Assembly: GCA_003457145.1 (NCBI GenBank)
Contig: DMSR01000041.1
Location: forward strand, 2,183 to 7,261
Reading direction: 5' to 3'
DNA length: 5,079 nucleotides
Origin: Bacillus sp. (in: firmicutes)
Lineage (GTDB): Bacteria; Bacillota; Bacilli; Bacillales; Cytobacillaceae
Part shown: positions 1-5,073 of the stretch, one piece after another
How positions within the stretch are numbered: position 1 is the stretch's first letter
Layout: each line of letters starts with the position of its first letter
The notes under the pieces: model-generated
What the model was told of the DNA's origin: nothing
Seen by the model: the letters and a program-made list of their open reading frames with translations, nothing else
Databases searched by the model: none
Made by a program: the position numbers and the translations under genes

Positions 1-287
1 CATTTTAATGCATAATCCTTGTTTTGCCAACCTTTTTATTGCCCCAATTCCTTCCTGTGTTATATTCTCCTAAACCATGGTTGCTAAACTGGTAACTAAG
101 CTTTTTATGAGGAAATTTTCGATTTTATTAAAATTCAAGGAAAAGCAGGCAATCGGAGGTTAGATAAAGTGTCTTTATTAGCCGCCAGGAAGCCTTGTGA
201 TTAAAGGGGGGAATCCGATTTGATGTTACCTGGTCCGGATACCAAAACTCCTCTCTAAGGAAGAGGGTGTATATCGAAAAACAGAAA
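1..287. other. Left-edge intergenic stretch, no supported gene
   Basis: No convincing gene was found here. The long leftward frame across 128-316 has no protein-like character and continues from the downstream side of the glucosidase stop, so I treat it as a shadow. Two weak signals exist. A 23-codon open frame on the minus strand runs off the left edge (69 down to 1), following a TAG at 70-72. Two consecutive 11-codon plus-strand frames (169-204 and 223-258) each follow a G-rich Shine-Dalgarno-like sequence (GGAGGT at 155-160, and a run of six G at 206-211). A short weak inverted repeat CCTCT/AGAGG lies at 250-266. None of these is enough for a gene call. Confidence 0.5.
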
Positions 288-309
288 GAGAGTGTCGCCG
301 GACACTCCC
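288..309 (-). terminator. Rho-independent terminator of the glucosidase gene
   Basis: GAGTGTC (290-296) and GACACTC (301-307) form a perfect 7-bp stem around a four-base loop, GCCG. One more G-C pair lies beyond a mismatch at the base (288/309). Read leftwards the stem is followed by TTTCTGTTTTTCG, a T-rich tail. It begins 7 bp past the stop codon of the leftward alpha-glucosidase gene. The rightward side has no T run, so it should work only for the minus strand. Its presence indicates that no further gene is meant to be co-transcribed on the left. Confidence 0.85.
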
Positions 310-316
310 TTACCAA

Positions 317-1978
317 TTATTTATTGTACACTCTTGTTTCAAAAGGTTTCAGAATAAAAGATGTTACAGGTCCATGCTGCTCAACTTCATGATTGCTAAG
401 CAGAAGCTTACTTGAGTCCAGAGGGAATCCTTCATTATATTCAAACACTGCCGGCTCGCCGGAAAGATTGGAAATTACAATTGCTTTTCCCTCGTCCAAT
501 GTCCGGGTATAAGCGTAAATCTGCTGGTTATCTTCCAGAATCAAATCATACGTACCATACGTGAATATTTGCTGCTCTTTCTTCAAGGCGATCATCTTTT
601 TATAAAAATGAAGGATTGAGCCCTGATCGTTAATCTGCTGCTCAACGTTGATCTTTTTATAATTTGGATTCATGCCAAGCCATGGATTGCCAGTTGTAAA
701 TCCAGCATTAGCCGCACTGGACCATTGCATCGGTGTACGTGAATTATCACGGCTTGTTGCCCAGATGAAATCCATGATTTCTTCATGAGGTACACCATTC
801 TCGCGTCTGATTTTATAGAGATTCTTGATGGCTACATCATCATAATCATCAATTGAAGGGAATTGGACATTTGTCATTCCGATTTCCTGTCCTTGATAAA
901 TGAATGGTGTCCCTTGCATCAAGAAATACATCGCAGCTAGTGCCGTTGCACTTTCACGCCAATATTGCTTGTCATTACCCCATGTGGAGACAATGCGGGC
1001 CTTGTCGTGATTTTCGATGAATAAAGCGTTCCAGCCATGGCCTTCAAGCCCTTTTTGCCAGCGGGTAAAAGTTTTCTTTAACTTTTCAAGGTCAAGGGAC
1101 TTCTTTTCGGAATCCCACAAATCCAGATGCTCAAACTGGAACACCATATTGAATTTCCCGTTTTCTTCACCTACCCAGAGATCTGCTTCCTCAATGCTGA
1201 CGCCATTTGCCTCGCCGACAGTCATGATGTCGTATTTCGAGAAGGTTTCCTGCTTCAGTTCCTCAAGATAGGTTTGAATTCCTTCGACATTCATATGCTT
1301 ATCGAATGAAGAGACATATTGAAGGCCTTCAGGATTCGGCATATCTTTAAGCCCGTCTTCTTTTTTGATATGGCTTATTGCGTCAACACGGAAACCATCA
1401 ATCCCTTTATCGAGCCACCAATTGATCATATCATATAGCGCTGTACGGACATCGCTGTTTTCCCAGTTTAAATCAGGTTGTTTTCGTGAGAAAATATGCA
1501 GGAAGTATTGATCAGTCTCCTGGTCATATTCCCAGGCAGAACCGCCAAAGATACTTTCCCAATTATTCGGCTCCGCACCATCCTTGCCGTCACGCCAAAT
1601 ATACCAGTCCCGCTTCGGGCTGTCTTTTGACTCTCGTGATTCAAGGAACCAGGCATGTTCGTCGCTCGTATGATTGATGACAAGGTCGATGATCAGCTTC
1701 ATGCCGCGCTTATGCGTTTCTTTCAGCAGTTGATCGAAGTCTTCCATCGTGCCAAACTCATCCATAATATCCTGATAATCACTTATATCATATCCATTAT
1801 CATCATTAGGCGATTTATACATTGGGCAAATCCAGATGACATCAATCCCTAATTCCTTTAAATAATCGAGTTTTGATATCATTCCTTGTAAATCGCCAAT
1901 TCCGTCTCCATTCGAATCCATGAAGCTTCTCGGATAAACTTGATAAGCGACTGCTTCTTTCCACCATATATGTTTCAT
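317..1978 (-). CDS. GH13 subfamily 31 alpha-glucosidase (oligo-1,6-/alpha-1,4-glucosidase type)
   Basis: Cytoplasmic exo-acting alpha-glucosidase that releases glucose from short alpha-glucosides entering the cell. The 553-residue product matches the usual family length (about 555-560) and has no signal peptide. Visible landmarks are the N-terminal WWKEAVAYQVYPRSF block; a DSNGDGIGD calcium loop (D21-D29); conserved region I DLVINHTSDEH (98-108); the nucleophile D199 in GFRVDAI (196-201); the acid/base E256 in TVGEANG; the transition-state Asp D325 in ENHD; and a C-terminal beta domain from about 480. From memory it resembles Geobacillus alpha-glucosidases of the GSJ type. The residue after the nucleophile is Ala200, where B. 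subtilis MalL and other isomaltases have Val. This favours alpha-1,4 activity, so the symbol malL is withheld. The ATG at 1976-1978 was chosen over an upstream one (2027-2029) because AAGAGGG lies 5 bp ahead and the family starts with MKxxWW. The longer start would also translate through the operator. No transporter or regulator gene is adjacent. Confidence 0.95.
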   Translation of the reverse strand: MKHIWWKEAVAYQVYPRSFMDSNGDGIGDLQGMISKLDYLKELGIDVIWICPMYKSPNDDNGYDISDYQDIMDEFGTMEDFDQLLKETHKRGMKLIIDLVINHTSDEHAWFLESRESKDSPKRDWYIWRDGKDGAEPNNWESIFGGSAWEYDQETDQYFLHIFSRKQPDLNWENSDVRTALYDMINWWLDKGIDGFRVDAISHIKKEDGLKDMPNPEGLQYVSSFDKHMNVEGIQTYLEELKQETFSKYDIMTVGEANGVSIEEADLWVGEENGKFNMVFQFEHLDLWDSEKKSLDLEKLKKTFTRWQKGLEGHGWNALFIENHDKARIVSTWGNDKQYWRESATALAAMYFLMQGTPFIYQGQEIGMTNVQFPSIDDYDDVAIKNLYKIRRENGVPHEEIMDFIWATSRDNSRTPMQWSSAANAGFTTGNPWLGMNPNYKKINVEQQINDQGSILHFYKKMIALKKEQQIFTYGTYDLILEDNQQIYAYTRTLDEGKAIVISNLSGEPAVFEYNEGFPLDSSKLLLSNHEVEQHGPVTSFILKPFETRVYNK

Positions 1979-1983
1979 AAGAA

Positions 1984-1990
1984 CCCTCTT
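1984..1990 (-). promoter_or_regulatory. Ribosome binding site setting the glucosidase start
   Basis: The minus strand reads AAGAGGG followed by TTCTT and then ATG, a Shine-Dalgarno-like sequence with 5-base spacing. It supports the start at 1978 rather than the upstream in-frame ATG at 2029, which lies at about the predicted transcription start and could not have a leader with a binding site. Confidence 0.75.
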
Positions 1991-2002
1991 TTCACAATAG
2001 AA

Positions 2003-2017
2003 ATGCAAACGATTGCA
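2003..2017 (-). promoter_or_regulatory. cre / LacI-family operator over the glucosidase transcription start
   Basis: The plus strand reads ATGCAAACGATTGCA, which fits the cre consensus WTGNAANCGNWNNCA at every defined position. It also contains the near-perfect palindrome TGCAA-ACGA-TTGCA typical of LacI-family operators. It lies just downstream of the predicted -10 box (2028-2033), covering roughly +4 to +18 of the glucosidase transcript, where a bound repressor would block initiation or elongation. The likely ligand is CcpA with HPr-Ser-P (carbon catabolite repression). A dedicated sugar-specific LacI-family repressor with the same kind of site is the alternative. The sequence alone does not separate the two. 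Confidence 0.8.
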
Positions 2018-2027
2018 CGGTAATAAC

Positions 2028-2055
2028 ATGATAGCATATAAGAGTTATATTTAAA
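2028..2055 (-). promoter_or_regulatory. Predicted sigma-A promoter of the glucosidase gene
   Basis: Read leftwards there is a -35-like TTTAAA (2050-2055, 4 of 6 to consensus), a 16-bp spacer, and a -10 TATCAT (2028-2033, 5 of 6). The -10 is preceded by TGC, giving an extended -10 (TGnTATCAT) that compensates for the weak -35. Initiation would fall near 2021, leaving a leader of about 43 bases that contains the operator and the ribosome binding site. Confidence 0.6.
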
Positions 2056-2182
2056 AAGGTGTTTTGTCTTTACCCATTTAAAAATTTAACAGGCGTAGAA
2101 GGTACGTATAAAAATGGGTTCTTTAAATTTAGCCTTTATCCATCTGGGATAAACAAGTTTAATGGACATTTATCGCATATAT
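2056..2182. other. Divergent intergenic region between the two promoters
   Basis: AT-rich spacer between the glucosidase promoter and the phosphatase promoter. A 61-codon plus-strand frame across 2059-2244 starts at GTG, has no convincing ribosome binding site and overlaps the next promoter, so it is not called. An 8-bp inverted repeat ACCCATTT (2072-2079) / AAATGGGT (2112-2119) spans a 32-base gap. A possible second rightward promoter, TTTAAC (2085-2090) with 16-bp spacing to TATAAA (2107-2112), is weak. Confidence 0.4.
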
Positions 2183-2211
2183 TTGAAGTTAAATGTTTGA
2201 ACGTCTATCAT
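2183..2211 (+). promoter_or_regulatory. Predicted sigma-A promoter of the phosphatase-lipoprotein operon
   Basis: TTGAAG (2183-2188, 4 of 6 with the core TTGA intact), a 17-bp spacer, and TATCAT (2206-2211, 5 of 6). Transcription would begin near 2218, giving a leader of about 30 bases before the ATG at 2249. The -10 box is the left half of a 10-bp perfect palindrome, TATCATGATA (2206-2215). Confidence 0.6.
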
Positions 2212-2235
2212 GATAAGAAGACCCAAAATATTAGC

Positions 2236-2243
2236 AGAAGGTG
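2236..2243 (+). promoter_or_regulatory. Ribosome binding site setting the phosphatase start
   Basis: AGAAGGTG lies 5 bases before the ATG at 2249. This selects the internal start giving MIKCIATDMDG over the upstream in-frame ATG at 2210. The upstream start would add 13 residues ahead of a HAD domain that normally begins within a few residues of the N terminus, and it would lie within the promoter. Confidence 0.75.
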
Positions 2244-2248
2244 AAAAT

Positions 2249-3109
2249 ATGATTAAATGTATAGCAACTGATATGGATGGCACTTTGTTAACTGCCACAC
2301 AGGAGATCACAGCGAAAAATAAAGAAGCAATTTTACATGCACAGGAAAAGGGCGTGGAAGTGGTTATAGCGACAGGACGTTCCTACCAGGAAGCAATCTT
2401 CGTGCTCCAAGAAGCTGGAATAAAGTGTCCGATAATCTGTGTAAACGGGGCAGAGGTTCGCTCGGAGGATGGGAAAGTTTTGTCTTCAAGCCCACTAAGT
2501 AAAGAGGATGCTCGGCAGGCAGCTTTAAGGCTGGTCGAAAATGGTGTTTACTTCGAAGTATATACGAATGAGGGAACTTTTACAGAAGATGAAGATAAAG
2601 CGATTTCGATTATCACGGACATCTTTTCAACAGCGAACCCAGAAGTCCCGGTTGAGCAAATTGTAAGGGCAGCAGAGGAAAGGTTACATAAAGGACTTAT
2701 CCATAAAATTGACCACTACGACTTGCTTTTTGAAGAGGATCAATATGATATTTATAAGCTTCTGGCCTTTTCACTTGATTCAGAAAAACTGGATGCTGCC
2801 AATGCAGCCCTTAAGGAGATCGATGGCCTGGCAATCAGTTCATCAGGGAGCGAGAATATCGAAATTACAAGCATGGACGCCCAAAAAGGAATCGCACTTG
2901 GGAAATTTGTCCAATCCCGCGGGATTAGCCTTGAGGAAACGATGGCGATTGGGGACAATTTCAATGATGTCTCTATGCTGCAGCAAGTCGGCAGGCCAGT
3001 GGCTATGGGGAATGCTGTGGAAGAAATCAAGGAATTATGCGGTGAAATTACGCTGACTAATGAAGAAAGCGGAGTAGGAATGGCTATACTGACAGTGTTA
3101 AAAGAATAA
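2249..3109 (+). CDS. Cof-type HAD-IIB family phosphatase
   Basis: Predicted Mg-dependent cytoplasmic phosphatase of the haloacid dehalogenase superfamily, subclass IIB (Cof-like), which removes phosphate from sugar phosphates, nucleotides or riboflavin precursors. The 286-residue length is typical. All four HAD motifs are intact: motif I DMDGT with nucleophile D8 and acid/base D10; motif II T42 in ATGR; motif III K213 in AQKG; and motif IV GDNFND with D236 and D240. The segment between motifs II and III (about 80-200) is the C2B cap that selects the substrate. Bacillus carries many paralogues (YitU, YcsE, YkrA and others), and I cannot say which is orthologous, so no symbol is given. It is the first gene of an apparent two-gene operon, 23 bp ahead of a sugar-dehydrogenase-like lipoprotein. 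That hints at carbohydrate metabolism but does not fix the substrate. Confidence 0.93.
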   Translation: MIKCIATDMDGTLLTATQEITAKNKEAILHAQEKGVEVVIATGRSYQEAIFVLQEAGIKCPIICVNGAEVRSEDGKVLSSSPLSKEDARQAALRLVENGVYFEVYTNEGTFTEDEDKAISIITDIFSTANPEVPVEQIVRAAEERLHKGLIHKIDHYDLLFEEDQYDIYKLLAFSLDSEKLDAANAALKEIDGLAISSSGSENIEITSMDAQKGIALGKFVQSRGISLEETMAIGDNFNDVSMLQQVGRPVAMGNAVEEIKELCGEITLTNEESGVGMAILTVLKE

Positions 3110-3114
3110 ATTGT

Positions 3115-3123
3115 AAGGGAAGG
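3115..3123 (+). promoter_or_regulatory. Ribosome binding site of the lipoprotein gene
   Basis: AAGGGAAGG ends 9 bases before the ATG at 3133 and lies inside the 23-bp gap after the phosphatase stop. There is no room for a terminator or full promoter in that gap, which supports co-transcription. Confidence 0.7.
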
Positions 3124-3132
3124 TTCGCTGTC

Positions 3133-4230
3133 ATGAGAAGGTTTTTATATGTGATATTTGCGTCGTTGATTATGCTTGCTGGCTGTTCAAGTGTGGAAGA
3201 AGAAACGAGGCCGATTGAAGAAAATAAGGCAGAGCCACAGGATCAGGAAGCTGTTGCGCAGGTCGATCAACTTGATGCTGTTGCTAAAAATTTAAATATA
3301 CCATGGTCGATCAACAAGCTGGGTGATACATTTTTTATAAGCGAAAGGCCTGGAGCGGTTGTCAGGGTGTCCGGTGGGAATATGACTCGCCAGCGCTTAT
3401 CCTTGAAAAAGGGACTGTCACAGGCTGCGGAAGCCGGCTTTTTGGGCTTTGTGCTTGCTCCTGATTTTCAGCAGACGAACAAGGCATATGCATATTACAC
3501 ATACGAGAATGGCTCCGGCCAATTCAACAGGATTGTTGAACTGACTTTGGCAAATGACGAATGGGTTGAAGGCAGACTATTGCTTGATAAAATCCCGAGC
3601 GGACGCTTTCATCATGGCGGCAGGCTTAAAATCGGCCCCGATGGCAAGCTGTATGCCACTACAGGTGATGCAGCAACGAACCCTGAAATCGCACAGGACC
3701 TGGACTCCCTGGGCGGGAAAATCCTGCGTTTAAACCTGGACGGCTCAGTTCCGGCTGATAATCCTTTCGAGCAGTCATATGTATACAGTTACGGCCATCG
3801 CAACCCTCAGGGAATAGCATGGGACAATGACAGGACCACGTATGCCAGTGAGCATGGGCCTTCAGCTCGGGATGAAATCAACCTCATCCAGCCGGGGAAG
3901 AATTATGGCTGGCCGGAAATTACCGGCAGTGACACGAAGCAAGGGATGGTGACACCGCTTTTCCAATCAGGCGATGATACTTGGGCGCCTTCTGGCATGG
4001 CAGTTCATGATGGGAAACTATATGTAGCAACGTTAAGGGGAAATGCATTGCGTGAGTTCGATCCTGCGGCGAAAACGACCAGGGAAGTGGTGAAAGGAGT
4101 AGGCCGCATCCGTGATGTACTCATCGAAGGTGATTATGCGTATTTCATCAGCAATAATACCGATGGACGCGGCACGCCGGGGCAAGGGGATGACAAGTTA
4201 TATCGAGTGAAACTTGATCAATTGCGGTGA
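3133..4230 (+). CDS. PQQ-dependent glucose/sorbosone dehydrogenase-like lipoprotein
   Basis: Predicted membrane-anchored protein of the soluble glucose dehydrogenase / YliI (Asd) beta-propeller family, which oxidises aldose sugars using pyrroloquinoline quinone. Its 365 residues start with a lipoprotein signal: basic RR, a hydrophobic stretch and the lipobox LAGC with lipidated Cys18. An acidic, low-complexity linker follows to about residue 45. The propeller carries the family hallmarks: HHGGRL (160-165), where H160 aligns with the catalytic base of soluble glucose dehydrogenase; GKILRLNLDG (195-204); the PQQ-contacting Arg in YGHRNPQG (220-227); EHGPSARDEIN (240-250) and NYGWP (257-261), the calcium/PQQ region; WAPSG (284-288); and a C-terminal DGRGTPGQGDDKLYRV stretch. 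It should act outside the membrane. Few Firmicutes make PQQ, so the cofactor source is unclear. The enzyme could use scavenged PQQ, have another activity, or have none. It is downstream of, and probably co-transcribed with, the HAD phosphatase gene. Confidence 0.9.
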   Translation: MRRFLYVIFASLIMLAGCSSVEEETRPIEENKAEPQDQEAVAQVDQLDAVAKNLNIPWSINKLGDTFFISERPGAVVRVSGGNMTRQRLSLKKGLSQAAEAGFLGFVLAPDFQQTNKAYAYYTYENGSGQFNRIVELTLANDEWVEGRLLLDKIPSGRFHHGGRLKIGPDGKLYATTGDAATNPEIAQDLDSLGGKILRLNLDGSVPADNPFEQSYVYSYGHRNPQGIAWDNDRTTYASEHGPSARDEINLIQPGKNYGWPEITGSDTKQGMVTPLFQSGDDTWAPSGMAVHDGKLYVATLRGNALREFDPAAKTTREVVKGVGRIRDVLIEGDYAYFISNNTDGRGTPGQGDDKLYRVKLDQLR

Positions 4231-4237
4231 AAATAGC

Positions 4238-4275
4238 GAAGAGGACGCTGTAAAGGTGTTCCTCTTCTTTTTTTT
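4238..4275 (+). terminator. Rho-independent terminator of the phosphatase-lipoprotein operon
   Basis: GAAGAGGA (4238-4245) pairs perfectly with TCCTCTTC (4260-4267) around a 14-base loop, and eight T residues follow directly (4268-4275). The hairpin starts 7 bp after the stop codon. This is a strong terminator for rightward transcription, so the repeat array beyond it should be only weakly transcribed from this side. Confidence 0.92.
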
Positions 4276-4290
4276 ACGGCTCAAATTAAA

Positions 4291-4384
4291 TTTATTGGCG
4301 AATTCTACGGTTTTATTGGCGAAAAAAAGATTTTATTGGCGAAAAAAACTTTTTAATGGCGAAAACCATTGTTTTATTGGCGAA
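4291..4384. repeat. Five-unit direct repeat TTTATTGGCGAA with 20-21 bp period
   Basis: Units start at 4291, 4312, 4332, 4352 and 4373, so the steps are 21, 20, 20 and 21 bp. Units 1, 2, 3 and 5 are identical over 12 bases. Unit 4 has one change (TTTAATGGCGAA). Units 2-5 are preceded by another T. The sequences between units vary but are A-rich after GGCG in units 2 and 3 (seven A residues) and T-rich before the next unit. A mixed 20/21 step is not a multiple of three, so this is not a coding repeat, and the cores are too similar and gaps too short and A/T-rich for a CRISPR. The array lies wholly between the operon terminator and the regulator's terminator. No function is recognised; a protein-binding array or phased bent DNA is inferred. 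Confidence 0.85.
4355..4370. repeat. Small inverted repeat within repeat unit 4
   Basis: AATGG (4355-4359) and CCATT (4366-4370) flank CGAAAA. The single base that makes unit 4 differ from the others (A at 4356) is one of the paired bases, as the standard core would give ATTGG. The stem is only 5 bp, so chance is possible. Confidence 0.4.
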
Positions 4385-4414
4385 CTGGAAATTATGAGTG
4401 ACTTTTACCAGTTC
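4382..4414. repeat. Inverted repeat joined to repeat unit 5
   Basis: GAACTGG (4382-4388) and CCAGTTC (4408-4414) are perfect 7-bp arms. They can extend by AAA/TTT (4389-4391 / 4404-4406) past one bulged base. The left arm begins inside the GCGAA end of unit 5. Neither strand has a T run after it, so it does not look like a terminator. Confidence 0.55.
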
Positions 4415-4423
4415 CCAAAACAA

Positions 4424-4445
4424 AAACCGGGCACCTGCCCGGTTT
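4424..4445 (-). terminator. Rho-independent terminator of the TetR-family gene
   Basis: AAACCGGGC (4424-4432) and GCCCGGTTT (4437-4445) make a perfect 9-bp stem around the four-base loop ACCT. Read leftwards it runs into TTTTTG then TTTT (a T-rich tail partly shared with the stem base). The right arm reaches into the stop codon of the leftward regulator gene (4444-4446). The plus strand has several A residues before the stem and only a short TTTAC after it, so activity is mainly leftward. Confidence 0.88.
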
Positions 4446-5073
4446 ACTTTTTGCTGCTTTTTGGACCTGCCAATCCATGCATGATGAATTGAATGGTCCG
4501 CTCTGTTTCTGCTTCGTCATCCCAATCTGATTCTGGCATAATCAGGTATCTGGCAATCAGGTAGCCAAATACAGTTGAAAACGCCATCCGAAATACACTG
4601 TAAGCAGGAATATCAATGATTTCTCCTTTAGATTTGTAATGTTCAACGAGCTTTTCAAACCGTTCATATACCTTTAGGGCCACATGTTCCTTGAATAGTT
4701 CCTTCAGTTCAGGATGGAACGGAATTTCCTGTATCAGAATTTTAAGGATCGGCAGGTTTTTCACAAGAAATTCGCGACGGTTCTCGAGCATAGCGGTCAG
4801 AAAATCTTCAAACTGATCATACTCGGAGTTCAGAACTCTATTGAGATCTTTAATGATAAAAGGTGCGACAAACTTAGCCATTACTGGTGCAACTATCGCA
4901 AGCAACAGGTCCTTTTTTGTTTTGTAATGCCGGAAGATTGTTCCTTCCGCTACCCCTGCTTTTTTTGCAATCTCACTTGTCGAGGTGGCTGAGTAGCCTT
5001 TTTTGGCAAAAGACTCGATGGCAGATACCATTATTTTCTTCTGCTTTTCTGTCAGTTCATCGGCTTCATCCAA
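4444..5073 (-). CDS. TetR/AcrR-family transcriptional regulator
   Basis: DNA-binding repressor type protein of about 209 residues, a normal TetR length. The N-terminal helix-turn-helix domain is clear: QKKIMVSAIESFAKKGYSA, then TSEIAKKAGVAEGTIFRHYKTKKDLL (about 32-57), with the GVxxGTIFxHYKxKxxL signature. The rest is an alpha-helical ligand-binding and dimerisation domain with family-typical phrases such as LPILKILIQEIPFHPEL (107-123), and the tail GLAGPKSSKK is basic. The start is uncertain. The first codon given is TTG at 5071-5073, but the frame stays open to the window edge (CTG and GGA codons precede it), and any ribosome binding site lies outside. The gene may thus extend a few codons further. 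It converges on the lipoprotein operon and has its own terminator. TetR proteins usually control a neighbouring or own gene; the likely partner lies to the right, out of view. Ligand and target are unknown. Confidence 0.92.
   Translation of the reverse strand: MDEADELTEKQKKIMVSAIESFAKKGYSATSTSEIAKKAGVAEGTIFRHYKTKKDLLLAIVAPVMAKFVAPFIIKDLNRVLNSEYDQFEDFLTAMLENRREFLVKNLPILKILIQEIPFHPELKELFKEHVALKVYERFEKLVEHYKSKGEIIDIPAYSVFRMAFSTVFGYLIARYLIMPESDWDDEAETERTIQFIMHGLAGPKSSKK

Noticed and set aside
128..316. 62-codon minus-strand frame beyond the glucosidase gene
   Set aside because: It runs through the glucosidase terminator hairpin, begins at its stop codon, and has no ribosome binding site or protein-like pattern.
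1979..2029. Upstream in-frame start for the glucosidase adding 17 residues
   Set aside because: That ATG falls at about the predicted transcription start, the extension would cover the operator, and family members begin at the MKxxWW Met, which has its own ribosome binding site.
2059..2244. 61-codon plus-strand frame in the divergent intergenic region
   Set aside because: GTG start without a good ribosome binding site, AT-rich composition, and it overlaps the predicted promoter and ribosome binding site of the phosphatase gene.
2210..2248. Upstream in-frame start for the phosphatase adding 13 residues
   Set aside because: It overlaps the predicted -10 region, lacks a ribosome binding site, and would place unusual residues ahead of the HAD motif I strand.
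2752..3056. Alternative-frame open stretches of 92 and 115 codons inside the phosphatase gene
   Set aside because: Shadows of the well-supported phosphatase frame, which contains all four HAD motifs.
4291..4384. CRISPR array
   Set aside because: Repeat cores are 12-13 bp and gaps are only 8-9 bp and A/T-rich, far too short for repeats with spacers, and no cas gene is present.
4382..4414. Additional transcription terminator
   Set aside because: The inverted repeat has no T run on either strand; convincing terminators lie on both sides of it.
4214..4492. 92-codon plus-strand frame spanning the repeat array
   Set aside because: It overlaps the lipoprotein gene end, passes through two terminators and runs into the regulator gene antisense. 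The 20-21 bp repeat period does not keep frame, so the repeats give no repeated peptide.
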